A stretch of 64,000 nucleotides of DNA from Ferruginibacter yonginensis (lineage in GTDB: Bacteria; Bacteroidota; Bacteroidia; Chitinophagales; Chitinophagaceae), in the NCBI RefSeq assembly GCF_042651465.1, contig NZ_JBHSCZ010000002.1, positions 1 through 64,000 of the forward strand, in the 5' to 3' direction. Below are positions 23,739 through 32,648 of this stretch, piece by piece. Both the position numbers and the translations under genes were made by a program. Under the pieces are notes generated by a model, which searched no databases, was not told the origin of the DNA, and saw only the letters and a list, made by a program, of their open reading frames with translations. Within the stretch, counting starts at the first letter, position 1; every line of letters starts with the position of its first letter.

Positions 23739-24215
23739 ATGAAAAAATATACAACCCTGCTCATGTTGCTTTGCAGTAGTATGTTGTGCAAAGCACAATT
23801 TGGAAAAGATTTATTGAACAGTGTTAAAAACAAAGCCAAAGCTACTGCCGAACAAAAGGCTGTTGACAAAACAATGAATGTAGTTGATACGGTGGTACAA
23901 AAAACTGAAAAATTAATGAAGGGCAAAAAAAATAAAAAAGAAAAAGTTGTTGCAGACAACGCTGTGAATGCTGAAAATATTACAGCTGATATAACAAGTA
24001 ATAATAATACTGAATTGGTATTTCAAACCAATATTAAAACCGCTGCTGATAAAACAAAAATGGAAAAAATTTTGTTTGAGTTAGATGGTATAAACAGTGT
24101 AACCATTGATGCTGATACAGGCATAACCTACTGTAACACCAATGCTGCTGATATGAGTAATCTAATTATTACAGCTATTAAAAAGAATGGCTTTAACGCT
24201 AAATTAAAAAAATAG
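23739..24215 (+). CDS. secreted protein with HMA-like C-terminal domain
   Basis: A 158-residue protein with a signal peptide ending at SMLCKAQ (residue 20). A Lys-rich, low-complexity helical region (residues 25-70) precedes a C-terminal domain of about 65 residues (NIKTAADKTKMEKILFELDG, INSVTIDADTGITY, then IITAIKKNGFNAKL) that follows the heavy-metal-associated ferredoxin-like pattern but lacks its CxxC metal site. It is therefore probably a non-metal-binding exported domain. It starts a run of five + strand genes for exported proteins, with 19 bp to the next gene. Confidence 0.65.
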   Translation: MKKYTTLLMLLCSSMLCKAQFGKDLLNSVKNKAKATAEQKAVDKTMNVVDTVVQKTEKLMKGKKNKKEKVVADNAVNAENITADITSNNNTELVFQTNIKTAADKTKMEKILFELDGINSVTIDADTGITYCNTNAADMSNLIITAIKKNGFNAKLKK

Positions 24216-24234
24216 CTAACAGCTACCATAGCTC

Positions 24235-25935
24235 ATGAAATACTTTCAATTAATAGGGATGTTGTTTTGTACAACTATTACATTACAAGCTTACGCACAA
24301 GATAAAACAGACGGGTTACCCATTACAGTAAAAGTAAATACAACCGTAAACTATGCTGATGGTAGTGTTGAACTAATGGGTACTACGTACAGTATCAACA
24401 ATGAGCCTGCACAAATTTTTATTGAAATCATTACGCCCAAAGGGGCAACCCAAACTTTAAGTGGCAGAGCCGATAAAACCTCTGGCGAATACATTTTTAA
24501 GTATAAACCCATTGACCTTGGCACTTATAAAGTAATAGCCTATGCAGCTGATAAAAAGCAAACTGCTAACACTACGTTTACCGTTACTGCTGAAATAAAT
24601 ACCGATGAAAAAATAACATTGCTCGATAAAGCACTTGATAACACATTTTCAAAAATTGAAACCATGTTAGAGGCTGCCTTGAATAGTGATGTGAGTGCAG
24701 CAGATAAGGCAAATACAAAAAGCAATATTCAAAAAGTAAAAACCAACATCAAGCAATATAAAGATGCAAGCAAACAGTTAAATGATGCTGTAAAAGATGC
24801 CGCTACATTAGCTAAAAAATATCCTGCACTCAATAGCATTATTGCAGCGCCATTAGGCAAACTATCAAGCCTTATGGAAGAAAAGTCAAATGAATTATTA
24901 CAAATAGAAAAAAACCTTGGTGCAAAAAAAGAAAAAGAACCCAACATTTGTAATACCGCTTATGTAATCAGTGAATCTTGTGCTTTATTATCAACCGTTA
25001 TGAACGTTGCTAGTACAAGCATTATTAGTATTGTTGATAATATAATGATTGATAAACTGTGGCCTAAAGCCAATGAAAAAATGGCTAAAGATGCCCATTT
25101 TAAAGAGACAGATAAGTATTTGTTAGACCAATCAGGCAAAGCGTTTTTAACAGCCAAAGGCACATTAAGTAATTTAAAAACCAAAAGCTACGGTATTGGT
25201 TTTGCTGGCGATTTAACCCAACACATCACCAACGAATTAATAAGAGTTTATTGTGCTGTATATAAAGGTCCTATTAGCGGCGATTATACTTTGGAGTTTA
25301 AAAACAATGGCAAAATGTACATGCGCTACAAGCTAATATACAGTGGCAAAATTTCAGTGTATTGTACCAAAAAAGCATTGGCAAATGGTAGCCCTAAACT
25401 AAGTGGTTACTTAGAAGGCAATGTTACTAAAATGGACTTTACTGATGATGTATGGGCTATTGAAGACAAATCAAGTTGGGATGTTATTAAGTACCAAAGA
25501 ATACCAGCCATTGTGCCTCCGGTTACTTTGGCTGATAAAGACCCTGGCTTTGGTGCAGTTGCACGTAGTGCAGTACCCGGCTCCTTTTATTTTCCGTTGC
25601 AAGCACAAATTACAAAAGGTAAAATGGTGATTCGGTTAATGCCTGCCTTAGCAGAGTTTAATGAGGCATTGGTTAACAGAAGTATTGTAGTGGTACAACA
25701 AAAAAACAATGCCTTAAGTTTACAAGCGGCTATGTTCAGCTACCCTTTAACTACTGCCAATTTTATATTAACTCGTACCATGCGTATGCCAGAAGCCGCT
25801 CCAACTGTTACTTTAGATATGATCACTAATAACGGCATTAGCAAAATTGAAAAAACATTTAGCCGTACAGAAACACCTAACGATACCAAGGTTGATTTTA
25901 ACTTAACCCTCAAACTAAGCAATGAAAAAGATTAA
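24235..25935 (+). CDS. large secreted protein of unknown function
   Basis: A 566-residue protein with a signal peptide ending near LQAYAQ (residue 22). Residues about 28-120 look like an immunoglobulin-like beta domain (VELMGTTYSINNEPAQIFIE, GTYKVIAYAADKKQTANTTF). Residues 125-230 are a long helical stretch. A hydrophobic segment with two Cys (SESCALLSTVMNVASTSIIS) comes next, then an extensive beta-rich C-terminus. No catalytic motif was recognised. The end overlaps the next gene by 14 bp, so the pair is translationally coupled. Confidence 0.6.
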   Translation: MKYFQLIGMLFCTTITLQAYAQDKTDGLPITVKVNTTVNYADGSVELMGTTYSINNEPAQIFIEIITPKGATQTLSGRADKTSGEYIFKYKPIDLGTYKVIAYAADKKQTANTTFTVTAEINTDEKITLLDKALDNTFSKIETMLEAALNSDVSAADKANTKSNIQKVKTNIKQYKDASKQLNDAVKDAATLAKKYPALNSIIAAPLGKLSSLMEEKSNELLQIEKNLGAKKEKEPNICNTAYVISESCALLSTVMNVASTSIISIVDNIMIDKLWPKANEKMAKDAHFKETDKYLLDQSGKAFLTAKGTLSNLKTKSYGIGFAGDLTQHITNELIRVYCAVYKGPISGDYTLEFKNNGKMYMRYKLIYSGKISVYCTKKALANGSPKLSGYLEGNVTKMDFTDDVWAIEDKSSWDVIKYQRIPAIVPPVTLADKDPGFGAVARSAVPGSFYFPLQAQITKGKMVIRLMPALAEFNEALVNRSIVVVQQKNNALSLQAAMFSYPLTTANFILTRTMRMPEAAPTVTLDMITNNGISKIEKTFSRTETPNDTKVDFNLTLKLSNEKD

Positions 25936-26743
25936 ACTAATACCAGCACTGTTGTTTGCTGCAACTTTATTAACAACCGAAAATAAAGCCCAAGCACCTG
26001 TAAAAAACCCTGATGTAAGGTTGAGCAAAGTTGTATTTAAAGGAAATGATTTTACATCAGAAACCACTTATTTCTATGATACACATTTTAAAATAAATAA
26101 AATTATTTATAAGCAAGATGGTAGGCTGCACTATACCATCAATAATATTACATTTAATAATTTGGGGTTACTAGAAACTTACACCACCACCTATAATTTA
26201 AAAATAGCACCACAAAAAACCACCATCAGTTATAATGATGACAATCAAGTTATCAAAATTGAAAAAATAAAAACCATACCGACCGATAAGCCTGTCATCA
26301 TATCAAGCCAAAACTACAAATGGTCACCACAGCAACTTATGGTTACAAGTGCTGGCAATACCACTGTTTATACTTTTGATGCTGATAATAATATCACGGA
26401 AATAAGCTTCCCTACTACATCTGGCGCTGATGCATTTCACTTTAATAAATTTGATGAAAGTACGAATCCACTTACATTAACGGGTGGTTTTGTATTTGAC
26501 AAACCTCTTAGTAAACGAAATGCAACGGTACAACAATTAGGCAGTGAACGATATACGTACAATGTATCATACACTTATCAAAAACTACTAGTATCAAAAC
26601 ATGTACCTGGTGCTGCAAAAATACCTACACAATATAGAAATGGTTTACCCTTAAAAAGTACGACCACATGGTACGACCCTGAAGCTAAAAGAAAGCTAGT
26701 TACCGAAAACTATACGTACAGTTATATAAATGTTACTCACTAA
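25922..26743 (+). CDS. secreted protein with YD-repeat-like beta strands
   Basis: A 273-residue protein with a signal peptide ending near ENKAQ (residue 24). The body is a series of short beta strands with patterns such as VYTFDADNNITEISF and TTYNLKIAPQKTTISY that resemble the YD/RHS-type repeats of Bacteroidota surface proteins, though irregular. No enzymatic motif was seen. It overlaps the genes on both sides (14 bp and 1 bp), which ties it to one operon. Confidence 0.6.
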   Translation: MKKIKLIPALLFAATLLTTENKAQAPVKNPDVRLSKVVFKGNDFTSETTYFYDTHFKINKIIYKQDGRLHYTINNITFNNLGLLETYTTTYNLKIAPQKTTISYNDDNQVIKIEKIKTIPTDKPVIISSQNYKWSPQQLMVTSAGNTTVYTFDADNNITEISFPTTSGADAFHFNKFDESTNPLTLTGGFVFDKPLSKRNATVQQLGSERYTYNVSYTYQKLLVSKHVPGAAKIPTQYRNGLPLKSTTTWYDPEAKRKLVTENYTYSYINVTH

Positions 26744-27180
26744 TGAACAACAAAAAAATCATACCCATTTTATTCATACTACTCATTATAACAGTAATTA
26801 TTTATTTGCTTACCTGCAATAAAAAAAATAGTACTACCGCAAGTTTACCAACGTTCAATTTGCAAGGCACTACAGAAATTACTTATGGTGATATTGGTTG
26901 TAAGCTTTGGGATAATGAGGCTGAAGATGGCGATACTGTAAAAGTGTATGTAGATGGTAATTTAATTAAAGACAGTATTGAGCTACGTAACGAGCCAATA
27001 ACATTAAACTTGGGCACTTTAAAAAAAGGCACACATATTTTAGGAGTAGTTGCTATAAGTGAAGGCTACAATAGCCCAGCTACCGCTAGTATCGGGCTTT
27101 TCAACAAAACCGAGATTAAAGAATTTATAATGAACGCTACAAAAGATTCGGCTGCTTCATGGAACATAATTATTAAATAA
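26743..27180 (+). CDS. membrane-anchored Ig-like domain protein
   Basis: A 145-residue protein. The N-terminal hydrophobic stretch IIPILFILLIITVIIYLLTC is either an anchor helix or a lipoprotein signal with an atypical lipobox (LLTC). The rest forms a single beta-sandwich: CKLWDNEAEDGDTVKVYVDG, then LNLGTLKKGTHILGVVAISEG and GYNSPATASIGLF. This is seen in exported Bacteroidota proteins and has no known ligand. Its ATG overlaps the stop codon of the gene before it. Confidence 0.6.
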   Translation: MNNKKIIPILFILLIITVIIYLLTCNKKNSTTASLPTFNLQGTTEITYGDIGCKLWDNEAEDGDTVKVYVDGNLIKDSIELRNEPITLNLGTLKKGTHILGVVAISEGYNSPATASIGLFNKTEIKEFIMNATKDSAASWNIIIK

Positions 27181-27196
27181 ACCCAAAAATACAAGT

Positions 27197-27727
27197 ATGA
27201 AAAAAACAATCATCATTATTGCTGCCGTTACAATCTCTTTATTTTCATGTAACAATAGCACCACAACTAAAAATGAAACACCTTCAACACCCACCGAAAA
27301 TGTAAGTAATAAAACGGGCGAATTTACTATTGATGGTAAGAAAATAACGGGTGAAGTTACCACTCAATATTTTGGTAGTGATAAAGAAAAATCAAATTTT
27401 TCAGTGCTTTGTCAACATAACGAAGGTGGCAACGATAATCCTAATTTTGAATTATTACAAGTAACTTTTATAAATGAAAAAGATGCTACTACTGCTCCGC
27501 TAAAAATATACAGTGGTAGCACTTTACCAATGACGGAGCCCGAGAGTGGTTCAGTTACAATAGCACTTTCAGGAGTAGGCGAAGGTTTTAATAATGAAGA
27601 ATTTGTTGGCACTGATAAACCATCTGGCAGCATAGCTGTAACAGATAGAAAAATTATTATTAAAGAGGTGGTTTTAGCTACAAGAAGCGGTGCTAAAAAA
27701 ACAGTTTCAGCCACTATTCCATTTTAA
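27197..27727 (+). CDS. lipoprotein of unknown function
   Basis: A 176-residue lipoprotein with lipobox LFSC (Cys18), a Thr/Asn-rich linker, and a beta-rich domain (GEFTIDGKKITGEVTTQYFG, VTFINEKDATTAPLKIYSG, GSIAVTDRKIIIKEV). No family was recognised. It is the last gene of the five-gene exported-protein run; a bidirectional terminator follows. Confidence 0.6.
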   Translation: MKKTIIIIAAVTISLFSCNNSTTTKNETPSTPTENVSNKTGEFTIDGKKITGEVTTQYFGSDKEKSNFSVLCQHNEGGNDNPNFELLQVTFINEKDATTAPLKIYSGSTLPMTEPESGSVTIALSGVGEGFNNEEFVGTDKPSGSIAVTDRKIIIKEVVLATRSGAKKTVSATIPF

Positions 27728-27750
27728 TAATTAGGCAATTATACACAATA

Positions 27751-27782
27751 AAAAAAGGTGAACCAATTGGCTCACCTTTTTT
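27751..27782. terminator. bidirectional Rho-independent terminator
   Basis: AAAAAAGGTGA (27751-27761) pairs with TCACCTTTTTT (27772-27782). A/T tracts on both sides let it serve both the lipoprotein gene (+) and katG (-), which converge here. Confidence 0.85.
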
Positions 27783-27797
27783 ATAATAAACTGTTAC

Positions 27798-30041
27798 TTA
27801 TTTAGCTATATCAAAGCGATCAAGGTTCATAACTTTGGTCCATGCAGCCACAAAGTCATGTACAAATTTTGTAGATGAATCTGCACATGCATACACTTCG
27901 GCAATGGCACGTAGTTCAGTATTTGAGCCAAAAATTAAATCAACCCTAGTACCTACCCATTTTAAAGAACCTGTTTTACGGTCGCTACCTATAAATACAT
28001 CATTCGCTGCTGATGCGGCTTTCCAAGTAGTACCCATATCTAATAAATTCACAAAGAAATCGTTGCTTAATACTTCAGGTCTGTTTGTAAACACACCATT
28101 GTTAGAATGATCATAGTTTGCATTTAAAGTACGCAAACCACCCACTAATACTGTCATTTCTGGCGCAGTGAGGGTTAATAAATGTGCTTTATCAATCAAC
28201 AAATCTTCTGCACTTACGGTGTAATTTGTTTTTAAATAATTACGGAAACCATCAGCCTGCGGCTCCAACACTGCAAATGAATGAACATCGGTTTGTGCTG
28301 CTGTAGCATCTGTACGGCCAGGTGTAAATGGTACAGTAACATTTGTACCTGCTGCCATTGCTGCTTTTTCAACACCTACATTACCTGCTAATACAATTAA
28401 ATCTGCTAATGAAATTTGCTTGCTTGCATTTTGTGCATTGAATGCTGCTTGTATACCTTCTAAGGTTTGTAATACTTTTGCTAATTGTGCTGGGTTGTTA
28501 ACTTGCCAATCTTTTTGCGGAGCTAAACGAATACGAGCTCCATTGGCTCCACCACGTTTATCAGTACCACGGAAGGTTGATGCTGATGCCCAAGCTGTTG
28601 ATACTAATTGTGAAACTGTTAAACCCGATGCAATAATTGTTGCTTTTAAAGAAGCAATATCGGCTTCGTTTACCAACTCATGCGCCACAGCCGGAACAGG
28701 ATCTTGCCAAATTAATTCTTCGGCTGGCACTTCAGGACCAACGTATCTTACTTTAGGCCCCATATCTCTATGCGTTAATTTAAACCATGCTCTTGCAAAA
28801 GCATCATTAAACGCTGCTGGGTTTTCTAAAAAGTGACGAGAAATTTTTTCGTAGGCAGGGTCAAAACGCAAAGACAAATCTGTTGTTAACATAAATGGTT
28901 GGTGTGTTTTACCTGCAACGTGTGCATCTGGCACTGTACCAGCACCTGCGTCGCCTTTAGGTTTCCATTGGTGAGCACCTGCTGGGCTTTTGGTTAATTC
29001 CCACTCGTAACCAAATAAATTTTCAAAATAATTATTGCTCCATTTATCTGGAGTGGTTGTCCATGCTCCTTCTAAACCACTGGTAATAGTATCTTCAGCA
29101 TTTCCTTTTCCGAATGAATTTTTCCAACCAGTACCTTGTTCCTCAATAGTTGCACCTGCTGGTTCGGCACTAACATGTTGTGTAGGGTCTGCTGCACCGT
29201 GTGTTTTACCTAGTGTATGTCCACCTGCTATCAACGCTACTGTTTCTTCGTCGTTCATAGCCATACGTGCAAAAGTTTCACGAATATCACGAGCTGCCAA
29301 CAATGGATCAGGATTACCATTCGGTCCTTCTGGGTTTACATATATTAAGCCCATTTGTACCGCAGCTAAAGGTTGTTCCAATTCTCTATCGCCACTGTAG
29401 CGTTTATCATCTAACCATTCTCTTTCTGGTCCCCAATAAATATCTTCTTCTGGTTCCCAAACATCGGGCCTGCCACCACTGAAACCAAAGGTTTTAAAAC
29501 CAGCTGTTTCTAGTGCACAGTTACCAGCTAAAATCATTAAATCAGCCCATGAAATTTTGTTGCCATATTTTTGTTTGATAGGCCATAGTAACAAACGAGC
29601 TTTATCAAGGTTGGCGTTATCAGGCCAACTATTTAATGGAGCAAAACGTAGGGTTCCTGCACCAGCACCGCCTCTACCATCAGCAATACGATATGTACCT
29701 GCGCTATGCCATGCCATACGTATAAACAAACCTGCATAAGTACCGTAATCAGCCGGCCACCAGTCTTGCGATGTGGTCATTAACGCATTAATATCATTTT
29801 TTAAAGCCGTATAATCAATTGATTTGAAGGCCTCAACATAATCAAAGTCTGCACCCATTGGGTTCGATAAATTTGAATGCTGACGCAAAACTTCTAATTT
29901 TAATTGATTGGGCCACCAATCACGGTTACGCATACCGCCACCTGCAGCCCTATTACGGATAGCTGCACCACCAGAAAAAGGGCACTTACTCTCACTGTTT
30001 ACGTTGTAAGACGTAGCACCGTTGTTTGTATTATTTTCCAT
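27798..30041 (-). CDS. katG: catalase-peroxidase
   Basis: A 747-residue bifunctional haem enzyme that removes H2O2 as catalase and broad peroxidase; it also activates isoniazid in mycobacteria. The N-terminal domain has the distal site R108, W111 and H112 (FIRMAWHSAGTYR), the Tyr of the Met-Tyr-Trp adduct in GLIYVNPEGPNG, and the downstream Met in FARMAMNDEE. The proximal His lies in IAGGHTLGKTHGA. The C-terminal half repeats the fold in degenerate form, as in all KatG. Length is as usual. It is monocistronic, with a -7 element and a near-palindrome upstream that suggest regulation by a peroxide sensor. Confidence 0.97.
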   Translation of the reverse strand: MENNTNNGATSYNVNSESKCPFSGGAAIRNRAAGGGMRNRDWWPNQLKLEVLRQHSNLSNPMGADFDYVEAFKSIDYTALKNDINALMTTSQDWWPADYGTYAGLFIRMAWHSAGTYRIADGRGGAGAGTLRFAPLNSWPDNANLDKARLLLWPIKQKYGNKISWADLMILAGNCALETAGFKTFGFSGGRPDVWEPEEDIYWGPEREWLDDKRYSGDRELEQPLAAVQMGLIYVNPEGPNGNPDPLLAARDIRETFARMAMNDEETVALIAGGHTLGKTHGAADPTQHVSAEPAGATIEEQGTGWKNSFGKGNAEDTITSGLEGAWTTTPDKWSNNYFENLFGYEWELTKSPAGAHQWKPKGDAGAGTVPDAHVAGKTHQPFMLTTDLSLRFDPAYEKISRHFLENPAAFNDAFARAWFKLTHRDMGPKVRYVGPEVPAEELIWQDPVPAVAHELVNEADIASLKATIIASGLTVSQLVSTAWASASTFRGTDKRGGANGARIRLAPQKDWQVNNPAQLAKVLQTLEGIQAAFNAQNASKQISLADLIVLAGNVGVEKAAMAAGTNVTVPFTPGRTDATAAQTDVHSFAVLEPQADGFRNYLKTNYTVSAEDLLIDKAHLLTLTAPEMTVLVGGLRTLNANYDHSNNGVFTNRPEVLSNDFFVNLLDMGTTWKAASAANDVFIGSDRKTGSLKWVGTRVDLIFGSNTELRAIAEVYACADSSTKFVHDFVAAWTKVMNLDRFDIAK

Positions 30042-30062
30042 GTAATTTTTAATTTATTCATA

Positions 30063-30096
30063 CAAATTTACGAAAATAAAAATGCCTTTAAAAGGC
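30063..30096 (-). promoter_or_regulatory. katG promoter -7 element and near-palindrome
   Basis: On the - strand TAAATTTG (30070-30063) is a perfect TAnnTTTG, 22 bp before the katG start. Just upstream, GCCTTTAAAAGGC (30084-30096) is a near-perfect palindrome where a -33-region regulator would bind. No TTTG -33 box was found, consistent with activator-dependent expression. Confidence 0.5.
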
Positions 30097-30161
30097 CTTA
30101 AAGTTTAAAAAAAAATTACTTCTTATTGCGTAAATTGAAGTTTAAACATAAATTGAACTAC

Positions 30162-30542
30162 ATGCCAACATCACCTTACGGTAGTGTAAAATTTGATACT
30201 GTAGATGCATACCGTCAACAGTTTAGCGAACCTGTTCAACAAAAATTAGCGCAACTTCGTAACGCAATTACCAAAGCTGCTCCAAAAGCAAAGAAAACCA
30301 TCAGTTACAATATGCCTGCATTTAAGGCCAATAAAGTGTTGGTATATTACGCAGCTTACAAAAATCATATTGGCTTTTACCCTACACCCAAGGCCATCAT
30401 CTTTTTTAAAGATCAATTATTGCCCTATAAAACATCGAAAGGTGCTATACAATTTCCGCTACGGCAACCACTACCATTAACGCTTATAAAAACAATAGTG
30501 CAGTATAGGGTTAAGGAAGATGATGCCTTCGTTACAAAATAA
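30162..30542 (+). CDS. DUF1801 family protein
   Basis: A 126-residue protein, the second DUF1801 member of the window. It carries VKFDTVDAYRQQFSEPVQQK, then KKTISYNMPAFKANKVLVYY and HIGFYPTPKAI, the YdhG-like arrangement with a conserved MPAF segment. The ATG at 30162 is preferred over a TTG 36 bp upstream. It is divergent from katG. Role unknown. Confidence 0.75.
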   Translation: MPTSPYGSVKFDTVDAYRQQFSEPVQQKLAQLRNAITKAAPKAKKTISYNMPAFKANKVLVYYAAYKNHIGFYPTPKAIIFFKDQLLPYKTSKGAIQFPLRQPLPLTLIKTIVQYRVKEDDAFVTK

Positions 30543-30543
30543 A

Positions 30544-30568
30544 AATGCCGCTACATAGTAACGGCATT
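30544..30568. terminator. bidirectional hairpin terminator
   Basis: AATGCCG (30544-30550), then a one-base mismatch and TAC, pairs with GTA and CGGCATT (30562-30568). It lies between convergent genes (DUF1801 and korA). Confidence 0.65.
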
Positions 30569-30587
30569 ATTATTTGAATACATTTTA

Positions 30588-32438
30588 TTAATCAGCTAAC
30601 ATTTCCTTCATCACTTCCACCAACTCTGCTTTTGTAAATGGTATACCCATTATTTTATTAAACGGTTGTGCATCTACCAAATATTGATCTCTAATAATTT
30701 TCACTAATTGTCCGTTGTTCAATTCTGGTATCAATACTTTATCAAAGTTTTTAATAATGTCACCTAAGTTTTTAGGGAAAGGACGCATGTGGCGAATATG
30801 CACATGACTCACTGATGCACCTTCTGCCTGCAATTGTGCACAAGCACTTTTTAATGAACCATACGTACTACCCCAACCTATTACCAACAACTTACCGCTC
30901 TCTGCACCACTATCAATTTTTTGTAGTGGTATATAATCAGCGATTTTGTCAACTTTTTCTTGACGAATTTTTACCATCAACTGATGGTTTTCAGGATCGT
31001 AACTGATATTACCCGTAATGTTTTGTTTTTCTAACCCACCAATACGATGCTCCATACCTGGCGTGCCTGGTACTACCCAAGGACGAACCAATTTTTCATC
31101 ACGTAAGTATGGTTGAAATTTATCTTCATGATCACCTAACTGCGTTTTAAACGATACTTTTATAGGTGTTAAATCTGCTGTTTGTGGAAACTTCCAAGGC
31201 TCAGCACCATTGGCAATATAACCATCGCTTAACAAAATAACGGGTGTCATGTGTTGTACTGAAATACGAACCGCCTCATAGGCTGCCGCAAAACAATCGC
31301 TTGGTGTGCTTGCAGCAATTACTGGCATTGGGCACTCACCATTACGACCATAATAGGCTTGCATTAAATCGCTTTGCTCTGTTTTGGTAGGCAAGCCCGT
31401 GCTTGGTCCACCACGTTGTACATTCACAATAAGCAATGGTATTTCTAACATAACCGCTAAACCCATAGCTTCGGTTTTTAATGCCATACCCGGACCACTC
31501 GTTGTTGTAACACCTAACATGCCGCCATAACTAGCACCTATTGCCGAAGTTATTGCTGCAATTTCATCTTCTGCCTGAAAAGTTTTTATACCAAATGATT
31601 TGTGGCGACTTAGTTCATGCAAAATATCAGAAGCTGGCGTTATTGGATATGTACCTAAAAACATTTTTAAACCACTTGTTTGCGATGCAGCAATTAAGCC
31701 ATAAGCCAATGCTTGGTTACCCATCATTGAACGGTACGTACCTGGCTCCATTGTGGCTTTTTGCACACTGTACCTAGCTGAAAAAGTTTCGGTGGTATCA
31801 CCAAAATTATAACCAGATTGTAGGGCCTTAACATTACTCTCTAAAATTTCGGGTTTTTTGCCAAATTTTTCGGTCAAAAAACTAATGGTATTGTCCATGT
31901 TACGGTTGTACATCCAATATAAAAAACCTAACACAAACATATTTTTGGCTCGGTCTTTTTCTTTGGTACCCATGGTAATGTCCTTCAATGCCTCTCGGGT
32001 CATTTTAGTAACATCCATTTTAATCACTTCATATCCATCTAAACTATGGTCTTCTAACGGATTTATACCATCAGGGTAATTTGCCAATCGTAAATTTTTT
32101 GTATCAAAACCATCGGTGTTAACAATGATTTTTCCACCCTTCTTTAAGCTTTTTAAATTTACTTTAAGGGCAGCTGCATTCATGGCAACCAATACATCAC
32201 ACTCATCACCAGGCGTAAAAATGCGATCGCTACTAAAACGTAATTGAAACCCACTCACCCCAGGTAAAGTACCTATTGGGGCCCTTATTTCAGCAGGAAA
32301 ATCAGGAAAGGTAGCCAAATCAAGGCCCAGCATTGCACTATTATTGGTAAACTGTGTACCTGTTAACTGCATACCATCACCACTATCACCAGCAAATTTT
32401 ATAACAACCTCTTGTAATATCTCTTGCGTATCTGCCAT
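30588..32438 (-). CDS. korA: 2-oxoacid:ferredoxin oxidoreductase, fused gamma-alpha subunit (KorA-like)
   Basis: A 616-residue subunit of an oxidoreductase that decarboxylates a 2-oxoacid, probably 2-oxoglutarate, and passes electrons to ferredoxin. The N-terminal 190 residues are the gamma domain (VVIKFAGDSGDGMQLTGTQF). Residues about 220-450 are the pyrimidine-binding alpha domain (GTYPITPASDILHELSRH, TTTSGPGMALKTEAMGLAVM, NVQRGGPSTGLPTKTEQSDL). The C-terminal domain is the usual module III (LLVIGWGSTYGS). The thiamine-diphosphate beta subunit (korB), normally the next gene, is not within the window on either side, which is unusual. A -7 element lies 29 bp upstream. Confidence 0.92.
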   Translation of the reverse strand: MADTQEILQEVVIKFAGDSGDGMQLTGTQFTNNSAMLGLDLATFPDFPAEIRAPIGTLPGVSGFQLRFSSDRIFTPGDECDVLVAMNAAALKVNLKSLKKGGKIIVNTDGFDTKNLRLANYPDGINPLEDHSLDGYEVIKMDVTKMTREALKDITMGTKEKDRAKNMFVLGFLYWMYNRNMDNTISFLTEKFGKKPEILESNVKALQSGYNFGDTTETFSARYSVQKATMEPGTYRSMMGNQALAYGLIAASQTSGLKMFLGTYPITPASDILHELSRHKSFGIKTFQAEDEIAAITSAIGASYGGMLGVTTTSGPGMALKTEAMGLAVMLEIPLLIVNVQRGGPSTGLPTKTEQSDLMQAYYGRNGECPMPVIAASTPSDCFAAAYEAVRISVQHMTPVILLSDGYIANGAEPWKFPQTADLTPIKVSFKTQLGDHEDKFQPYLRDEKLVRPWVVPGTPGMEHRIGGLEKQNITGNISYDPENHQLMVKIRQEKVDKIADYIPLQKIDSGAESGKLLVIGWGSTYGSLKSACAQLQAEGASVSHVHIRHMRPFPKNLGDIIKNFDKVLIPELNNGQLVKIIRDQYLVDAQPFNKIMGIPFTKAELVEVMKEMLAD

Positions 32439-32466
32439 TATTAAAAATTATCATTATTTGAGGTTG

Positions 32467-32474
32467 CAAAGATA
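32467..32474 (-). promoter_or_regulatory. korA promoter -7 element
   Basis: TATCTTTG read on the - strand, a perfect TAnnTTTG 29 bp before the korA start. No clear -33 box. Confidence 0.45.
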
Positions 32475-32570
32475 CGTTTTGTTGCATTGCGATGATTTAC
32501 CCATGTAGTAATAAAGAGGGTGTTTTAGATAGATTTTTATGAATTGAGCCGTTATGCAACCGTAAAATAA

Positions 32571-32597
32571 CAAAGTCGTTGTAAAAAAACGGCTTTG
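32571..32597 (-). terminator. hairpin terminator candidate
   Basis: CAAAGTCGTT (32571-32580) and AACGGCTTTG (32588-32597) pair with one G-T type change. It lies downstream of the LLM monooxygenase gene. The flanking T-run is weak. Confidence 0.5.
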
Positions 32598-32648
32598 TGT
32601 TGAAATGAATTAATATATGAATCAACCAAAATTCGGTGAAATCACTTT

